This document shows, piece by piece, positions 36,445 to 46,754 of a stretch of 64,000 nt of DNA. How positions within the stretch are numbered: the stretch's first letter is position 1; each line of letters begins with the position of its first letter. The position numbers were made by a program, and so were the translations under genes. The stretch spans positions 24,092 through 88,091 of the forward strand of contig JAFLTQ010000012.1 of assembly GCA_022510385.1 (NCBI GenBank), written 5' to 3'. Source of the stretch: Muribaculaceae bacterium (GTDB taxonomy: Bacteria; Bacteroidota; Bacteroidia; Bacteroidales; Muribaculaceae). The notes below the pieces were generated by a model. That model worked only from the letters and a program-made list of their open reading frames with translations, had not been told where the DNA came from and did no database searches.

Positions 36445-38832
36445 ATGAAAGTCTTTCGTAAAGGAAATACATTAGTTTCCACCATTCTTAATATTATCGG
36501 ACTTACTTTTGCCTTTGCTGCTCTTTATATAATAATAGTACAAGTACATTATGACTTTACCTATAATAAAGGAATTAAAGAGAGCAACAGGATTTATGTT
36601 TTGGCTTGTGCTGATTGGTTTGAGGAAGGAAAATATGGAACAAATGTAAATCGTCCCACATCGGAAGAAATAATCCGGGAATTTCCTTTAATTGAAAGGG
36701 GTGGTCTTATTGAACCATGGGGATCTGATAATCAGATTTATATTTCTGACGAATCACAACCCATAAATATCAAGACTTCAATAGCCACCTTATCAGGATT
36801 AGAAACAATTGGTTATGAACTCATTGAGGGAAGTTGGAAAGACTGGAAAGGTACATCTCTTGCCATCTCTGAATCAATGGCTACTAACTTGGGTATTCAT
36901 GCCGGCGACCACCTGAAGTTGGGATCTACTGATTTTTATTCAAATCAGACTCCCGAGGAAATTACTGTTGCCGCCATATATAAAGATTTACCTCGCAACA
37001 GCGATTTTTCTCTTCATGATGCCATCTATAACTTTGGTGAAAATAATTTAGATAATCCAAATGAGTGGGGATATAAATATTTTGTAAAATTCAATCCTGA
37101 TCTTTCCGAAAAAGAAATCAATTCCGAATTTTATGCTTTCCTTAGAAAAAATTTAAAGGAAGAAACGGGGTTCAATGATGAGGAAGCTGAAAACTGGATT
37201 AAGGAACGAGGGTATAGATTTTTCCCTATTCAATCCACCTATTATAATCCCATATTACGTTCCCCGGGTCTCAAAGGTAATAAGGCCACTACATTTACTC
37301 TCCTTGCAGTTGCCATCCTTATTATCATAATAGCTTTTATCAATTATATCAATTTCTTCTTTGCCTTAATCCCCATAAAACTAAGGGATATAAATACCCG
37401 TAAAATATTGGGTAGTTCAAGAAAAAGACTAATTGCTTCCATGATTTGTGAATCATTAATCTTTGTAATGATTTCTTTAGGGTTGGGGGCAATTCTGGTA
37501 GTAATCTTTTCCCATTCCCCTTATTCAAATCTCATCAGCACCTCTGTGTTGTTTAAATATCATTGGGGAATGACCTTTATAACGATTGGGGCAGGAATTA
37601 TTATTGCTTTTCTTTCTTCTGTTTTCCCTGCCATTTATATTACTTCGTTTAATCCGGCTATGGCATTACGAGGGTTCATGGAATCATCAAGCAAAGGAAA
37701 TGTATTTAGAAACGGACTAATAGGATTTCAATTCACTATCTCAATTATTTTGGTAGTTTGTGCCATAGTAATAAATCAACAAAGAAACTATCTTCTTAAC
37801 TCTGAACTTGGGTTTGACAAAGAAAATCTTTTAACTGTGGAAGTATCTCCGGATATTGCCCTCAAACCTGAAATTATTGAGAGTCGCTTGAAAGAAGATT
37901 CCTCCATCAAAGATATCACATGGGCTGACGGTCCAATAGTGGCCAATGGTCGTATGGGTTGGGGTAGAGAATTTAATGGAGAAATAATTCATTTTGAAAC
38001 ATATCCCGTGGCATGGAATTTTCTTCAGTTTATGAATATTCCAATAGTGGAAGGAAGAGATTTTGTTGAATCTGACTCGCAGACTGAGAATGGACTTGTT
38101 ATTTTAAATGAAGAAGCCCGTATCAAATTCGGAATAAAAATAGGAGACAGATTCCCGGGTCACATGGGGGATGACCATCCGGCAGAAGTAATCGGATTTG
38201 CGAGGAATTTTAATTATATGCCATTAAGAGAAAAAGCGGGTGCTTTCTGTTTTTACCAGTTTGGTAAATATCCCTGGCGCCCTTTCAAGCAATTATATGT
38301 AAGGACAAATCCCAATGTAAATCTCTTTGATGTTAAAGAAAATATAATCAATATTTTGAGTGAGTTGGATCATAATCGGCATGAATCTCTATGGGATGTG
38401 CAATTATTGGATGAATCAATAGAGAATTTATATAGCAAGGAAGAAAATTTATCAAAGCTTATTAATCTTTTTACATTATTAGCCATTGTAATCTCTTTGA
38501 TGGGAGTGTTTGGATTAGTTATGTTCGACACAGAAAGAAGGAAAAAAGAGATTGGAGTGAGACGGGTAAACGGTGCAACAGTTCAAGAGATTCTTGGTAT
38601 GTTTAATATGAAATTTATCAAGATTATAATTGTAAGTTTTATAATTGCTATTCCCCTTAGTTTGTGGTTAATAAGAGTATATCTCGAATCATACGCCTAT
38701 AAAACACCTATATATATCTGGGTATTTTTTGTAGCTCTTTTATCTATACTTGTAATAACTACAGGGGTAGTAACACTTCGCTCATACAAGGCCGCCACCG
38801 CTAATCCCGTGAACTCACTCAGATCAGAATAA
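36445..38832 (+). CDS. MacB/FtsX-like ABC permease 1
   Basis: A 795-residue double-unit permease. Each half is a periplasmic domain plus FtsX-type membrane bundle, with helices near the N-terminus, around 280-400 (AVAILIIIIAFINYINFFFA) and at the C-terminus (LFTLLAIVISLMGVFGLVMF onward). The C-terminal TERRKKEIGVRRVNGA motif is the coupling region that contacts the ATPase. It is separated from the ATPase gene by 53 bases. It probably assembles with one or both of the next two permeases. Confidence 0.92.
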   Translation: MKVFRKGNTLVSTILNIIGLTFAFAALYIIIVQVHYDFTYNKGIKESNRIYVLACADWFEEGKYGTNVNRPTSEEIIREFPLIERGGLIEPWGSDNQIYISDESQPINIKTSIATLSGLETIGYELIEGSWKDWKGTSLAISESMATNLGIHAGDHLKLGSTDFYSNQTPEEITVAAIYKDLPRNSDFSLHDAIYNFGENNLDNPNEWGYKYFVKFNPDLSEKEINSEFYAFLRKNLKEETGFNDEEAENWIKERGYRFFPIQSTYYNPILRSPGLKGNKATTFTLLAVAILIIIIAFINYINFFFALIPIKLRDINTRKILGSSRKRLIASMICESLIFVMISLGLGAILVVIFSHSPYSNLISTSVLFKYHWGMTFITIGAGIIIAFLSSVFPAIYITSFNPAMALRGFMESSSKGNVFRNGLIGFQFTISIILVVCAIVINQQRNYLLNSELGFDKENLLTVEVSPDIALKPEIIESRLKEDSSIKDITWADGPIVANGRMGWGREFNGEIIHFETYPVAWNFLQFMNIPIVEGRDFVESDSQTENGLVILNEEARIKFGIKIGDRFPGHMGDDHPAEVIGFARNFNYMPLREKAGAFCFYQFGKYPWRPFKQLYVRTNPNVNLFDVKENIINILSELDHNRHESLWDVQLLDESIENLYSKEENLSKLINLFTLLAIVISLMGVFGLVMFDTERRKKEIGVRRVNGATVQEILGMFNMKFIKIIIVSFIIAIPLSLWLIRVYLESYAYKTPIYIWVFFVALLSILVITTGVVTLRSYKAATANPVNSLRSE

Positions 38833-38860
38833 GACTTTTTTCAACGAAACACTTGAATTC

Positions 38861-41194
38861 ATGAAACGAGATACTATCATAAAGATCCTTTCTTTAGCAT
38901 TAGGATTAACAATTGGAGTGATCCTTATTGCCAAAATATTCTTTGAGTTATCCGTCAATACCCAAGTTAAAGACTATGATAGAATATACCTTATTCAGTC
39001 TACATATGACAGAGGAGAAAATCCCACTCAGTTTGGACAAATTTCTGGTGGCGTAACCACAGGTTTTAAAAATGAAATTCCCGGAGTTGAGTCGGCTACA
39101 AAATTCACTTCTATTTTTTCCAATCCCCGATATAAAGATGAAAATGGTAATATTTGGGTTTACCATTATCCTCAAAGTATATTGGCGGATACATGTTTCT
39201 TCGACATATTTGATACTCAAATATATTATGGAAATCCTAAGGAAATTCTAAATCAAAGAGATAAGATCATGATTTCAAGGTCTTTTGCAGAAAAATTAGG
39301 TGGGATTGAAGAGTCTGAAGGAATCATACTGACAAATGAGGATTATCCGGAAGCTCCAATGACAATTGCCGGAGTATATGAGGATTACCCTAAAAATAAT
39401 ACTTTGATCCCGGATATTCTGGTTCCCATGGCGTTAATGCCGGAAGCAAGTACTGAAAACTGGGTAGGGAATGACCGATATATAGGTTATGTAAAACTCA
39501 GAAAGGGTGTAGACCCTTCATCCCTGAATGAATCAATAGTTAAAATGCAAAGAAATCATAAACAAATTGATGAATATGAAAAATGGGGGATGAATGTGTC
39601 ATATTCTTTGGGAAATATTCATAAAATCTATGTGGATTCATCAGATTTTAAAAATAGTGTTATAATTCTTTCTATAATAGCTATATTACTCATATCTATC
39701 AGCCTATTCAACTATATCCTCATAGTAGTCTCCAATATTGTGAAACGATCAAAGGAGGTTGGAATCATGAAATGTTATGGAGCTGATAAAAAATCGATTT
39801 TAGGCCTACTCTCCAAGGAAAGTATATTTCAGATTTTCGTTTCATTACTATTGGCTTTTATATTGATTTTTTTATGTCAAAATCTTATAAAAGAATATAC
39901 AGGATATGAATTCAAAGATCTATTGGTGAGTCAAAGTATCCTTGCAATAATAATTGTAATTGCATTAGTTTTTACAATTTCTGTATTCGTTCCCGGTAAG
40001 GTTTATAATTCAGTAACTATAGATAAAGCTTTGCGAGGCTACTCTAAAAGTTCGAGAAAATGGAAAATAGGATTGTTAGGACTACAGGTAGCAATAAATA
40101 TATTTATTATATGTTTTGTTTTGATTGTAACTCTTCAATATAATAAAATCACAAAATTTAACCCCGGATATACAACAGATAAAATTCTTGATATAAATTT
40201 CTATTCCAAGAATTATGATGATTATAAACGCATTATTGAAGAATTAAAGAAACTTCCTTATGTCGAAAATATTGGCTTAAGTTCCACTATTCCTGTTGGG
40301 GGTCAAAGTGGTAATAATGTGACCTTTCCAGGAAGAGATGAGGAGGACTCTTTTAATATTTCCGATATGTATTTTGGAACACCGGAAGTATTTGACATTT
40401 TCGATATAAAATTTATTGAAGGCAAGATTCCAGCTAATCCCCAAGAGGTAGCTGTAAGTAAAAGTTTTGCTGATAAAATGAAAAGTATGACGGGTATTCG
40501 TGGAAGTCTTATTGGACAAAACTTCATGGTAACCGACCGTTACAATCCAACTTTAACAATCAGTGGGGTGTATGATGATTTTCTATTAGGGAGTTTGCTC
40601 TATTCTGATGATCGACCCAGTATATGGGAATTTGGCTCATTAGATCCCAAACAATATTATTTTTATAATATATTAATAAAAGTCAATGAAATAACTCCGG
40701 AAATATTAGATACAATTAAAACGAAAGCTGAAAGCCGGTTAGACGAAAAAAATCTTGATGTCATGGTTTTGAGCGAGATGGTAAGGGGAAATTATAGGGA
40801 AAGTCTCAAAATTAGAAATATTTTTATAATAGGAGGCTCATTCTCTATTTTGATCGCCATGATGGGTTTGATTGGATTTCTTAACGATGAAGCTCAAAGG
40901 AGACGGAAGGAACTTGCCATAAGAAAAATCAACGGAGCTTCTTCAAAAGATTTGTTCAGCCTGTTTTATTCTTCAATAATAAAACTTTCTCTTGCTTCTG
41001 CTGTGGTAGCATGTTGCGGAGCTTTTATAATGGGGAGACATTGGTTGCAACAGTTCTCAGAGAAAATTTCTCTTTCTCCTTTAATCTTTATTTGTGGCAC
41101 ATTATTCATCATTTTAATTGTTACGGTTGTAGTAATTTTTAATAGTTATAAAGTAATTACCGCCAATCCAACTACATCACTTTACAACGAATAA
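38861..41194 (+). CDS. MacB/FtsX-like ABC permease 2
   Basis: A 777-residue permease with the same two-unit plan as the preceding gene but clearly diverged in sequence. Coupling motifs are RSKEVGIMKCYGADKKSILG in the first unit and RRRKELAIRKINGASSKDLF in the second. Two periplasmic domains of about 200 residues separate the membrane parts. It starts 28 bases after permease 1 and ends 40 bases before permease 3. Confidence 0.92.
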   Translation: MKRDTIIKILSLALGLTIGVILIAKIFFELSVNTQVKDYDRIYLIQSTYDRGENPTQFGQISGGVTTGFKNEIPGVESATKFTSIFSNPRYKDENGNIWVYHYPQSILADTCFFDIFDTQIYYGNPKEILNQRDKIMISRSFAEKLGGIEESEGIILTNEDYPEAPMTIAGVYEDYPKNNTLIPDILVPMALMPEASTENWVGNDRYIGYVKLRKGVDPSSLNESIVKMQRNHKQIDEYEKWGMNVSYSLGNIHKIYVDSSDFKNSVIILSIIAILLISISLFNYILIVVSNIVKRSKEVGIMKCYGADKKSILGLLSKESIFQIFVSLLLAFILIFLCQNLIKEYTGYEFKDLLVSQSILAIIIVIALVFTISVFVPGKVYNSVTIDKALRGYSKSSRKWKIGLLGLQVAINIFIICFVLIVTLQYNKITKFNPGYTTDKILDINFYSKNYDDYKRIIEELKKLPYVENIGLSSTIPVGGQSGNNVTFPGRDEEDSFNISDMYFGTPEVFDIFDIKFIEGKIPANPQEVAVSKSFADKMKSMTGIRGSLIGQNFMVTDRYNPTLTISGVYDDFLLGSLLYSDDRPSIWEFGSLDPKQYYFYNILIKVNEITPEILDTIKTKAESRLDEKNLDVMVLSEMVRGNYRESLKIRNIFIIGGSFSILIAMMGLIGFLNDEAQRRRKELAIRKINGASSKDLFSLFYSSIIKLSLASAVVACCGAFIMGRHWLQQFSEKISLSPLIFICGTLFIILIVTVVVIFNSYKVITANPTTSLYNE

Positions 41195-41234
41195 ACCCTT
41201 AACTTTCAAACTTTCAAACTAAACTATACTGACA

Positions 41235-43589
41235 GTGAAATCATACTTTGTTTTTCTTTACCGGCATAAACTATATACGTCAATACAGGCTGTAGGTCTC
41301 ATTATATCCATAGCTTTTATAATCCTTATCGGGAATTATGTATGGCAACAATACAGACTGGCTTATAGTAATAAATACACAGACAGAATATTTGCTGTAG
41401 GTTCCGATAAATATGCCGCTCTTTCTGAGGATGATAAATCTGAGTTGGAGGTGAAACTGCCTTCGATAGAGGGTGTAACAAGAATGTCGAATCAAAAAAT
41501 TGTACTAAATATAAATGGAGAGCAAAAGGAATTGCCTATGCTGGAGGTAGACAAAGATTTCTTTGAGCTTTTCCCTGAATTTGAATTGACTAAAGGTAAC
41601 AGACAGAATTTTATCCCCGGCTCAAGTATTTTAGTTTCTGAAGAATTTGTAAGGAACAATTATCCTGATGAAGATCCAATTGGTAAAAATATGGGTGGAG
41701 GCTGGACCATAGGTGGAATTTTTAAAATAAATTCACCTACAATATTGCAAGAAACCGATGTGATTTGGATATTAGGAAATGAAAAGGATGAAGATAGAAC
41801 CCCTTTTTCTTCCATTGGAACGTACATCACCTTTATAAAAGTGCCTGAATCGACAGATATTAAAGAATTAGAATTGACAATCAATAAAATTTTAAGGCCC
41901 TATTATGATGAGAAGTGGATAAAGGGATTCAAACTTTATAGTCTGCCTGCATTGTATTTTAATAATGATCTGTCATGGCATCTCAAGAACGGGAATAAAG
42001 AGATGCTTAAGCTTTTAATAGGAGTCGTGATTCTATTATTGATTTCATCAATGATAAATTACATAAACCTTAACCTGGCACTTTCCGGTCGCCGCGCAAA
42101 AGAGATGGCAACTCATCTTCTTCTTGGTTCTTCCAAAAAACTAATGATATGGAGGAATGTCAAGGAATCGCTGGTGTTTATTCTGGTTTGTAGTATTATC
42201 GGAATTGGATTGGCATACATCTTTTTAAAACCAATCGACCATCTTCTTGTCAATATCTCCCTTAATGGCAATATGGAATTATGGAGATTTATACACCTTT
42301 CCATTAAGTGGAATGTTGCTTCTATTTTCATGTTCATAGGTTTTATTCTTGTATTAGGAATTATCTCAGGATTAATGCCCGCTCTTTATTCGTCAAGATA
42401 CAAACCTATCGATGTTGTGAAGGGGGTAGTTCAAACAAGAAACCGACAAATATTTGGGAAAGTATTTATAATTTTTCAGAATATATTGGCTGTAATGCTG
42501 ATCTCTTTGGCGATTGTAATGGAATGTCAGCTTAACCATATTAGAAAAATGCCTCTATATTCCAATTCAAAGAATATCTATATGCTTCAATCGTTCTTTG
42601 CAACTTATGAGGAAGCAATACCTCTCATCGACAGATTGAATAAGATTCCCGACATAAAGAAGATAGGATACGGCACGAATTATCCGGGCTTTATCGGAAT
42701 GTATACCACAATAAAGCTAAAAGAAGATGAGGGTATAAGCACAGGAATAATGAGAGGTGATAGAAATTATTTTGATATTATGGGACTAAATGTGATATCA
42801 GGGATTTCTGACCCAAAAGTTTCGGGGATGCTATATCTAAGTGAATCTGCAGCAAATGAAATGGGAGTCAAAGATGAGCTTACGGCTTCAAAATATCTTA
42901 ATTCAATTGTGTTTAATGGGACACCGGTGTCTGTTTTTGGGGGCATCTATAAGAATGTGCCAAATAGGTCAGCATCTACTTCAGAATTTAATTATGACTC
43001 TGCATTTTTATTATCTGATGGAATGAATATGCCTTATAGTAATTCTCTTCTCTTAGAAACAATAAATGAATCTGAGGAACTTGAAAATAAAATAATGACT
43101 GCTTACGAAGAGTATATTAAGGAATTGAGGGGAGTTTATATGGAACCATGGACTAATGGCTTTATTTCAAACTTGAATGAGAAATATTTTGTGCCGATTA
43201 AATCAACCATAGCTTTATTGGAAATATTCATGGCAATCTCAATCATTCTTTCTCTTTTAGGCCTTATAGCAATGAGCACTTACTATGCAAATGAAAACAC
43301 AAAAGGGATAGCTATCAGGAAAGTGCTTGGCAGCGATGTTAAAGGAGAGATTTGGAGAAATATCAGATTATATATGATTCTTGTTTTGATAGCCATAGCC
43401 GTGGCTACTCCCTTGGCTATTATAGTTTCAAGGGAATATCTTTCCCGATTTGCTTATAGGATTGAGAATTACTGGTGGATCTTCGTAGTTTCGTCGGTTT
43501 GCTCCCTTTTGATAGCTTTCTTATCTGTCTATTGCCAGATATCCCGATCAGCCCATATCAACCCGGCCACAGAATTAAAGAAAGAATAA
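41235..43589 (+). CDS. MacB/FtsX-like ABC permease 3
   Basis: A 784-residue permease of the same double FtsX type, the third in a row. Coupling motifs include GRRAKEMATHLLLGSSKKL and NTKGIAIRKVLGSDVKGEI. The start is a GTG at 41235, with no in-frame ATG before the first membrane helix (residues 15-35). The gene ends one base before the stop codon of convergent panB, so no terminator separates the two transcripts. Three distinct permeases with one ATPase allow more than one pairing. Confidence 0.9.
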   Translation: MKSYFVFLYRHKLYTSIQAVGLIISIAFIILIGNYVWQQYRLAYSNKYTDRIFAVGSDKYAALSEDDKSELEVKLPSIEGVTRMSNQKIVLNINGEQKELPMLEVDKDFFELFPEFELTKGNRQNFIPGSSILVSEEFVRNNYPDEDPIGKNMGGGWTIGGIFKINSPTILQETDVIWILGNEKDEDRTPFSSIGTYITFIKVPESTDIKELELTINKILRPYYDEKWIKGFKLYSLPALYFNNDLSWHLKNGNKEMLKLLIGVVILLLISSMINYINLNLALSGRRAKEMATHLLLGSSKKLMIWRNVKESLVFILVCSIIGIGLAYIFLKPIDHLLVNISLNGNMELWRFIHLSIKWNVASIFMFIGFILVLGIISGLMPALYSSRYKPIDVVKGVVQTRNRQIFGKVFIIFQNILAVMLISLAIVMECQLNHIRKMPLYSNSKNIYMLQSFFATYEEAIPLIDRLNKIPDIKKIGYGTNYPGFIGMYTTIKLKEDEGISTGIMRGDRNYFDIMGLNVISGISDPKVSGMLYLSESAANEMGVKDELTASKYLNSIVFNGTPVSVFGGIYKNVPNRSASTSEFNYDSAFLLSDGMNMPYSNSLLLETINESEELENKIMTAYEEYIKELRGVYMEPWTNGFISNLNEKYFVPIKSTIALLEIFMAISIILSLLGLIAMSTYYANENTKGIAIRKVLGSDVKGEIWRNIRLYMILVLIAIAVATPLAIIVSREYLSRFAYRIENYWWIFVVSSVCSLLIAFLSVYCQISRSAHINPATELKKE

Positions 43590-43590
43590 A

Positions 43591-44412
43591 TTAGTATTGT
43601 TCTTGCGCATTAGGGAAATCCCCGGATTTAACATCCTCGATATAATGTTGGACCGCCTCTGTCATGATGGTTGACAAATCGGCATAGCGACGCAGAAAAC
43701 GAGGCGAAAATCCCTTATTAATGCCAAGCATATCGTGCATCACCAATACCTGGCCATCAACACCTCCGCCTGCCCCTATTCCGATTATGGGGATAGTTAG
43801 TTCCTGAGCAACCCGAGCAGCCAATTCTGCCGGTATTTTCTCCAAAACTATTGCAAAACATCCTATCTCTTCCAAAAGACGTGCATCTGAAATCAGTTTC
43901 TCTGCTTCCTCTTTCTCCTTGGCTCTAACATTATATGTTCCAAACTTATTGATGCTCTGAGGTGTTAAACCTAAATGGCCCATCACAGGTATACCTGCAC
44001 TCAAAATCCTTTCTATACTTTCTTTTATCTCCGAACCTCCTTCAAGTTTTACTGCCTCAGCATGGCTCTCTTTCATAATTCTTATTGCAGAGGCCAATGC
44101 CTCCTTGGAGTTTCCTTGATAAGATCCAAACGGAAGATCCACAACTACTAATGCCCTCTTTACCCCTTTCATTACCGATTTTGCATGATAAATCATCTGA
44201 TCTAAAGTAATGGGCAAAGTGGTGATATTCCCGGCCATAACATTCGACGCCGAATCACCCACCAAGATAACATCCATCCCCGCCTCATCTATTATTCTTG
44301 CCGAGGAAAAATCGTAGGCCGTCAACATGGAAATCTTTTCTCCTCTATGTTTCATTTCGGTCAATCGGCGCGTCGTGACTTTTCTTGAGTTATCAATTGT
44401 ATTTGTAGACAT
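43591..44412 (-). CDS. panB: 3-methyl-2-oxobutanoate hydroxymethyltransferase
   Basis: A 273-residue TIM-barrel enzyme making ketopantoate from 2-oxoisovalerate and methylene-tetrahydrofolate, the first step of pantothenate and CoA synthesis. Conserved segments are [32 protein letters not shown] (metal and substrate binding), [14 protein letters not shown] and [14 protein letters not shown]. Length fits. It has its own TAnnTTTG promoter 65 bases upstream. panC and panD are not in the window. Confidence 0.96.
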   Translation of the reverse strand: MSTNTIDNSRKVTTRRLTEMKHRGEKISMLTAYDFSSARIIDEAGMDVILVGDSASNVMAGNITTLPITLDQMIYHAKSVMKGVKRALVVVDLPFGSYQGNSKEALASAIRIMKESHAEAVKLEGGSEIKESIERILSAGIPVMGHLGLTPQSINKFGTYNVRAKEKEEAEKLISDARLLEEIGCFAIVLEKIPAELAARVAQELTIPIIGIGAGGGVDGQVLVMHDMLGINKGFSPRFLRRYADLSTIMTEAVQHYIEDVKSGDFPNAQEQY

Positions 44413-44476
44413 GTTTGTTATTATTAATCAGATTGTTGACTTTAATAAAGACTTCCTCTTTGGTCTAAATTTCAAG

Positions 44477-44484
44477 CAAATTTA
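44477..44484 (-). promoter_or_regulatory. Bacteroidetes -7 element of panB
   Basis: TAAATTTG on the minus strand matches TAnnTTTG, 65 bases before the panB ATG. Confidence 0.5.
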
Positions 44485-44597
44485 TTTAGAATATTGTAAT
44501 CTTCAAAATTAAGCGGTTATTCTCCACTTATGACGTCATATGGGAAGCACGTTCCAAGTTGTCAAAAGAAAGAGAGCTGCCTATAAAAAATTTGTTT

Positions 44598-44605
44598 TAA
44601 ATTTG
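44598..44605 (+). promoter_or_regulatory. Bacteroidetes -7 element of the lipoprotein-CobW operon
   Basis: TAAATTTG matches TAnnTTTG, 34 bases before the lipoprotein ATG. Confidence 0.55.
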
Positions 44606-44639
44606 CAGTATATTATTATCAATTTCAATAATAGAGAAT

Positions 44640-45203
44640 ATGAAAAAATTTATTTTAGGGATTATGACCATCGCTCTTATGACCTCTTGTTCGCATAAAT
44701 GGGGGTCGACTTATGTCGCAGGAACTTCCAATTTACAGAGTGTCAAAACAGCTAAGACTTCCGCCTCTTCTGACTCTTCAGACTCTGAAAATCAAAAAAT
44801 AGGAGGGCCTGTCACCCTGCCGCAAATAGGCAGCCGTCCGGTCATGTATCTTCCTAACGCAACAATATTCAGAATGAGCGGTGATTATGCCAACAATGTA
44901 GCGGTCACTCTCTCACCTAATGGAGAGCTTTCTTATTTCCCTGCCCCATCAGATATAACGGCAGACTCGAAGCCTATCTCCCTTGGAGAGGGCTGGTGGC
45001 TTAACTGCCAGGGAATAGGACCTAATTCTGTATTTACGAATTATACTTTCTCACAATATGCTGAATTACCTCAGGTTCCTTCTACCCAACAACTCAAAAA
45101 CAGTATTATCCCGGGTGCCAAAGTGACCCAATTCAAGGAGATTCCTGTAAAGCTTATTGAGGTGCAAAGAAATCCCGATCTCGCCAAAGAGTATATTAAA
45201 TAA
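44640..45203 (+). CDS. Hypothetical lipoprotein
   Basis: A 187-residue protein with a lipoprotein signal peptide; lipobox MTSC with acceptor Cys17. A Ser/Thr/Lys-rich linker (about 30-55) leads to a compact globular part with LGEGWWLNCQGIG. I do not recognise the family. It lies 38 bases before a CobW-type GTPase gene on the same strand and shares its promoter, so a link to metal handling is possible but unproven. Being a lipoprotein, it acts in the envelope. Confidence 0.75.
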   Translation: MKKFILGIMTIALMTSCSHKWGSTYVAGTSNLQSVKTAKTSASSDSSDSENQKIGGPVTLPQIGSRPVMYLPNATIFRMSGDYANNVAVTLSPNGELSYFPAPSDITADSKPISLGEGWWLNCQGIGPNSVFTNYTFSQYAELPQVPSTQQLKNSIIPGAKVTQFKEIPVKLIEVQRNPDLAKEYIK

Positions 45204-45241
45204 ATCTCTCCAAAGAGTAATCTCCCAATACACATAAGAGT

Positions 45242-46555
45242 ATGGATAAAAAGATTGTACCCGTCTTATTGATAACCGGATATTTAGGTAGCGGGAAAAC
45301 CACCCTGCTTAACAGAATCCTGACTAATCATAAGGGGATAAAATTCGCTGTTATTGTGAATGATATCGGCGAAGTCAATATTGATGCCGAGCTAATTGCT
45401 AAAGGAGGAGTTGTCAGTTCCAACGACGACTCTTTAGTGGCACTTCAAAACGGTTGTATTTGCTGCACTTTGCAAAACGATCTGATGAAGCAAGTTTCTG
45501 ACCTTATGCTACAAGATTTCGACTATATTGTTATAGAAGCTTCCGGAATTTGTGAACCGGAGCCTATAGCCAGAACCCTTTGTTCGATGCCGCTCGTAGC
45601 TCCCGACCTTACAAAAGAGGCTCAGCCCCGACTTGATGCAATAGTATCAGTTGTGGATGCTCTCCGTCTTAAATCTGAATTTGAAAATGGAGGCAAACTT
45701 AATCGTACCAAAGTGGCCGAAGAAGATATTGAGAATTTAGTGATTCAACAAATCGAGTTCTGTAATATCATCTTGCTCAACAAGAAGTCGGAAGTGTCGA
45801 AATCTGAATTACAGGAAATCAAGGAAGTTGTAAAAGCTATCCAGCCAAAAGCCGAAATCATAGAATGTGACTATTGTGATGTAGAGCTGACAAAACTTCT
45901 CGACACCCATCTCTTTGACTATGAAAAAACAGTCACTTCAGCCACATGGATACAGGAAATCGAGAAACCTCTTGAAGAAATAGATAAGGAAGAAGAAGAG
46001 TTGAAGCGGCATCATGACCATGACCATCATGAACATAAGCATCACGACCATGAACATGAGCTTGGCCATGAACATGAGCATGATGAACAACATTCCGATG
46101 AAGATCATTCAGGTTGTGACCATGATCATGGAGTATGCCATTGCCATCATCACCATCACCACGAGGGTGGAGAAACTGAAGAATATGGAATATCGACTTT
46201 TGTATATTATCGGAGAGAACCGTTTGATATCAATAAATTCGATTGGTTTGTCGGTAAAAAATGGCCTTCTTCAATCATTAGAGCAAAAGGAATCTGCTAT
46301 TTTGCCGACCAGACAGATATGTCTTATCTTTTTGAACAGGCAGGCGTGCAGAAAAAACTCACAGAAGCCGGTAGATGGTATGCCACAGCACCTCAAGAAG
46401 AGCTCGAACAACTACTGGCCCGTGAGCCCGGATTAGTGAAAGACTGGGATCCTGTCTATGGTGACAGAATGCAGAAGATAGTTTTTATTGGTAAAAATAT
46501 GGATCGAGAAGAAATAACAAACCTTTTGGATTCATGCAGAGTTTTTGACCTTTAA
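45242..46555 (+). CDS. CobW/ZNG1-like GTPase with histidine-rich metal loop
   Basis: A 437-residue G3E GTPase of the CobW/YjiA/ZNG1 family, which inserts metal (often zinc) into client proteins. P-loop GYLGSGKTT is at 13-21, the metal motif GCICC at 71-75 (CxCC), and LNKKSE is the guanine motif. Between residues about 257 and 308 lies a stretch mostly of His, Asp and Glu ending in HCHHHHHHEGG, an expanded metal store. A CobW C-terminal domain follows. It is the second gene of an operon with a lipoprotein. The metal and client are not shown by the sequence. Confidence 0.9.
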   Translation: MDKKIVPVLLITGYLGSGKTTLLNRILTNHKGIKFAVIVNDIGEVNIDAELIAKGGVVSSNDDSLVALQNGCICCTLQNDLMKQVSDLMLQDFDYIVIEASGICEPEPIARTLCSMPLVAPDLTKEAQPRLDAIVSVVDALRLKSEFENGGKLNRTKVAEEDIENLVIQQIEFCNIILLNKKSEVSKSELQEIKEVVKAIQPKAEIIECDYCDVELTKLLDTHLFDYEKTVTSATWIQEIEKPLEEIDKEEEELKRHHDHDHHEHKHHDHEHELGHEHEHDEQHSDEDHSGCDHDHGVCHCHHHHHHEGGETEEYGISTFVYYRREPFDINKFDWFVGKKWPSSIIRAKGICYFADQTDMSYLFEQAGVQKKLTEAGRWYATAPQEELEQLLAREPGLVKDWDPVYGDRMQKIVFIGKNMDREEITNLLDSCRVFDL

Positions 46556-46664
46556 AAAAATTAAATTTGCACATAATAAATATTTTTGCGCAACGGATAA
46601 TATTATATAATGTGGAGTTAACTAATTATAGTTCTACTCTTTAACCAAATTTAACACAGATAAT

Positions 46665-46710
46665 GCCATCTCATACTCTTGGGGTGGCTTTATTTAATTT
46701 TTTTTAATTA
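46665..46710 (+). terminator. Possible terminator after the CobW gene
   Basis: GCCATC (46665-46670) pairs with GGTGGC (46683-46688), one G-U pair, followed by T-rich sequence to 46709. The stem is short, so this is weak. Confidence 0.4.
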
Positions 46711-46716
46711 CTTTTG
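46709..46716 (+). promoter_or_regulatory. Bacteroidetes -7 element of the acyl-CoA ligase gene
   Basis: TACTTTTG matches TAnnTTTG, 38 bases before the ATG at 46755. Confidence 0.55.
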
Positions 46717-46754
46717 CCCTCAAGTTTTAGGTTATAAAACATAATTATAAAGCT

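Noticed and set aside
46014..46436. 140-residue reading frame inside the CobW gene, rich in Met/Ile/Thr
   Set aside because: It is the +1 frame of the His-rich CAT/GAC repeats of CobW; the CobW frame has all family motifs.
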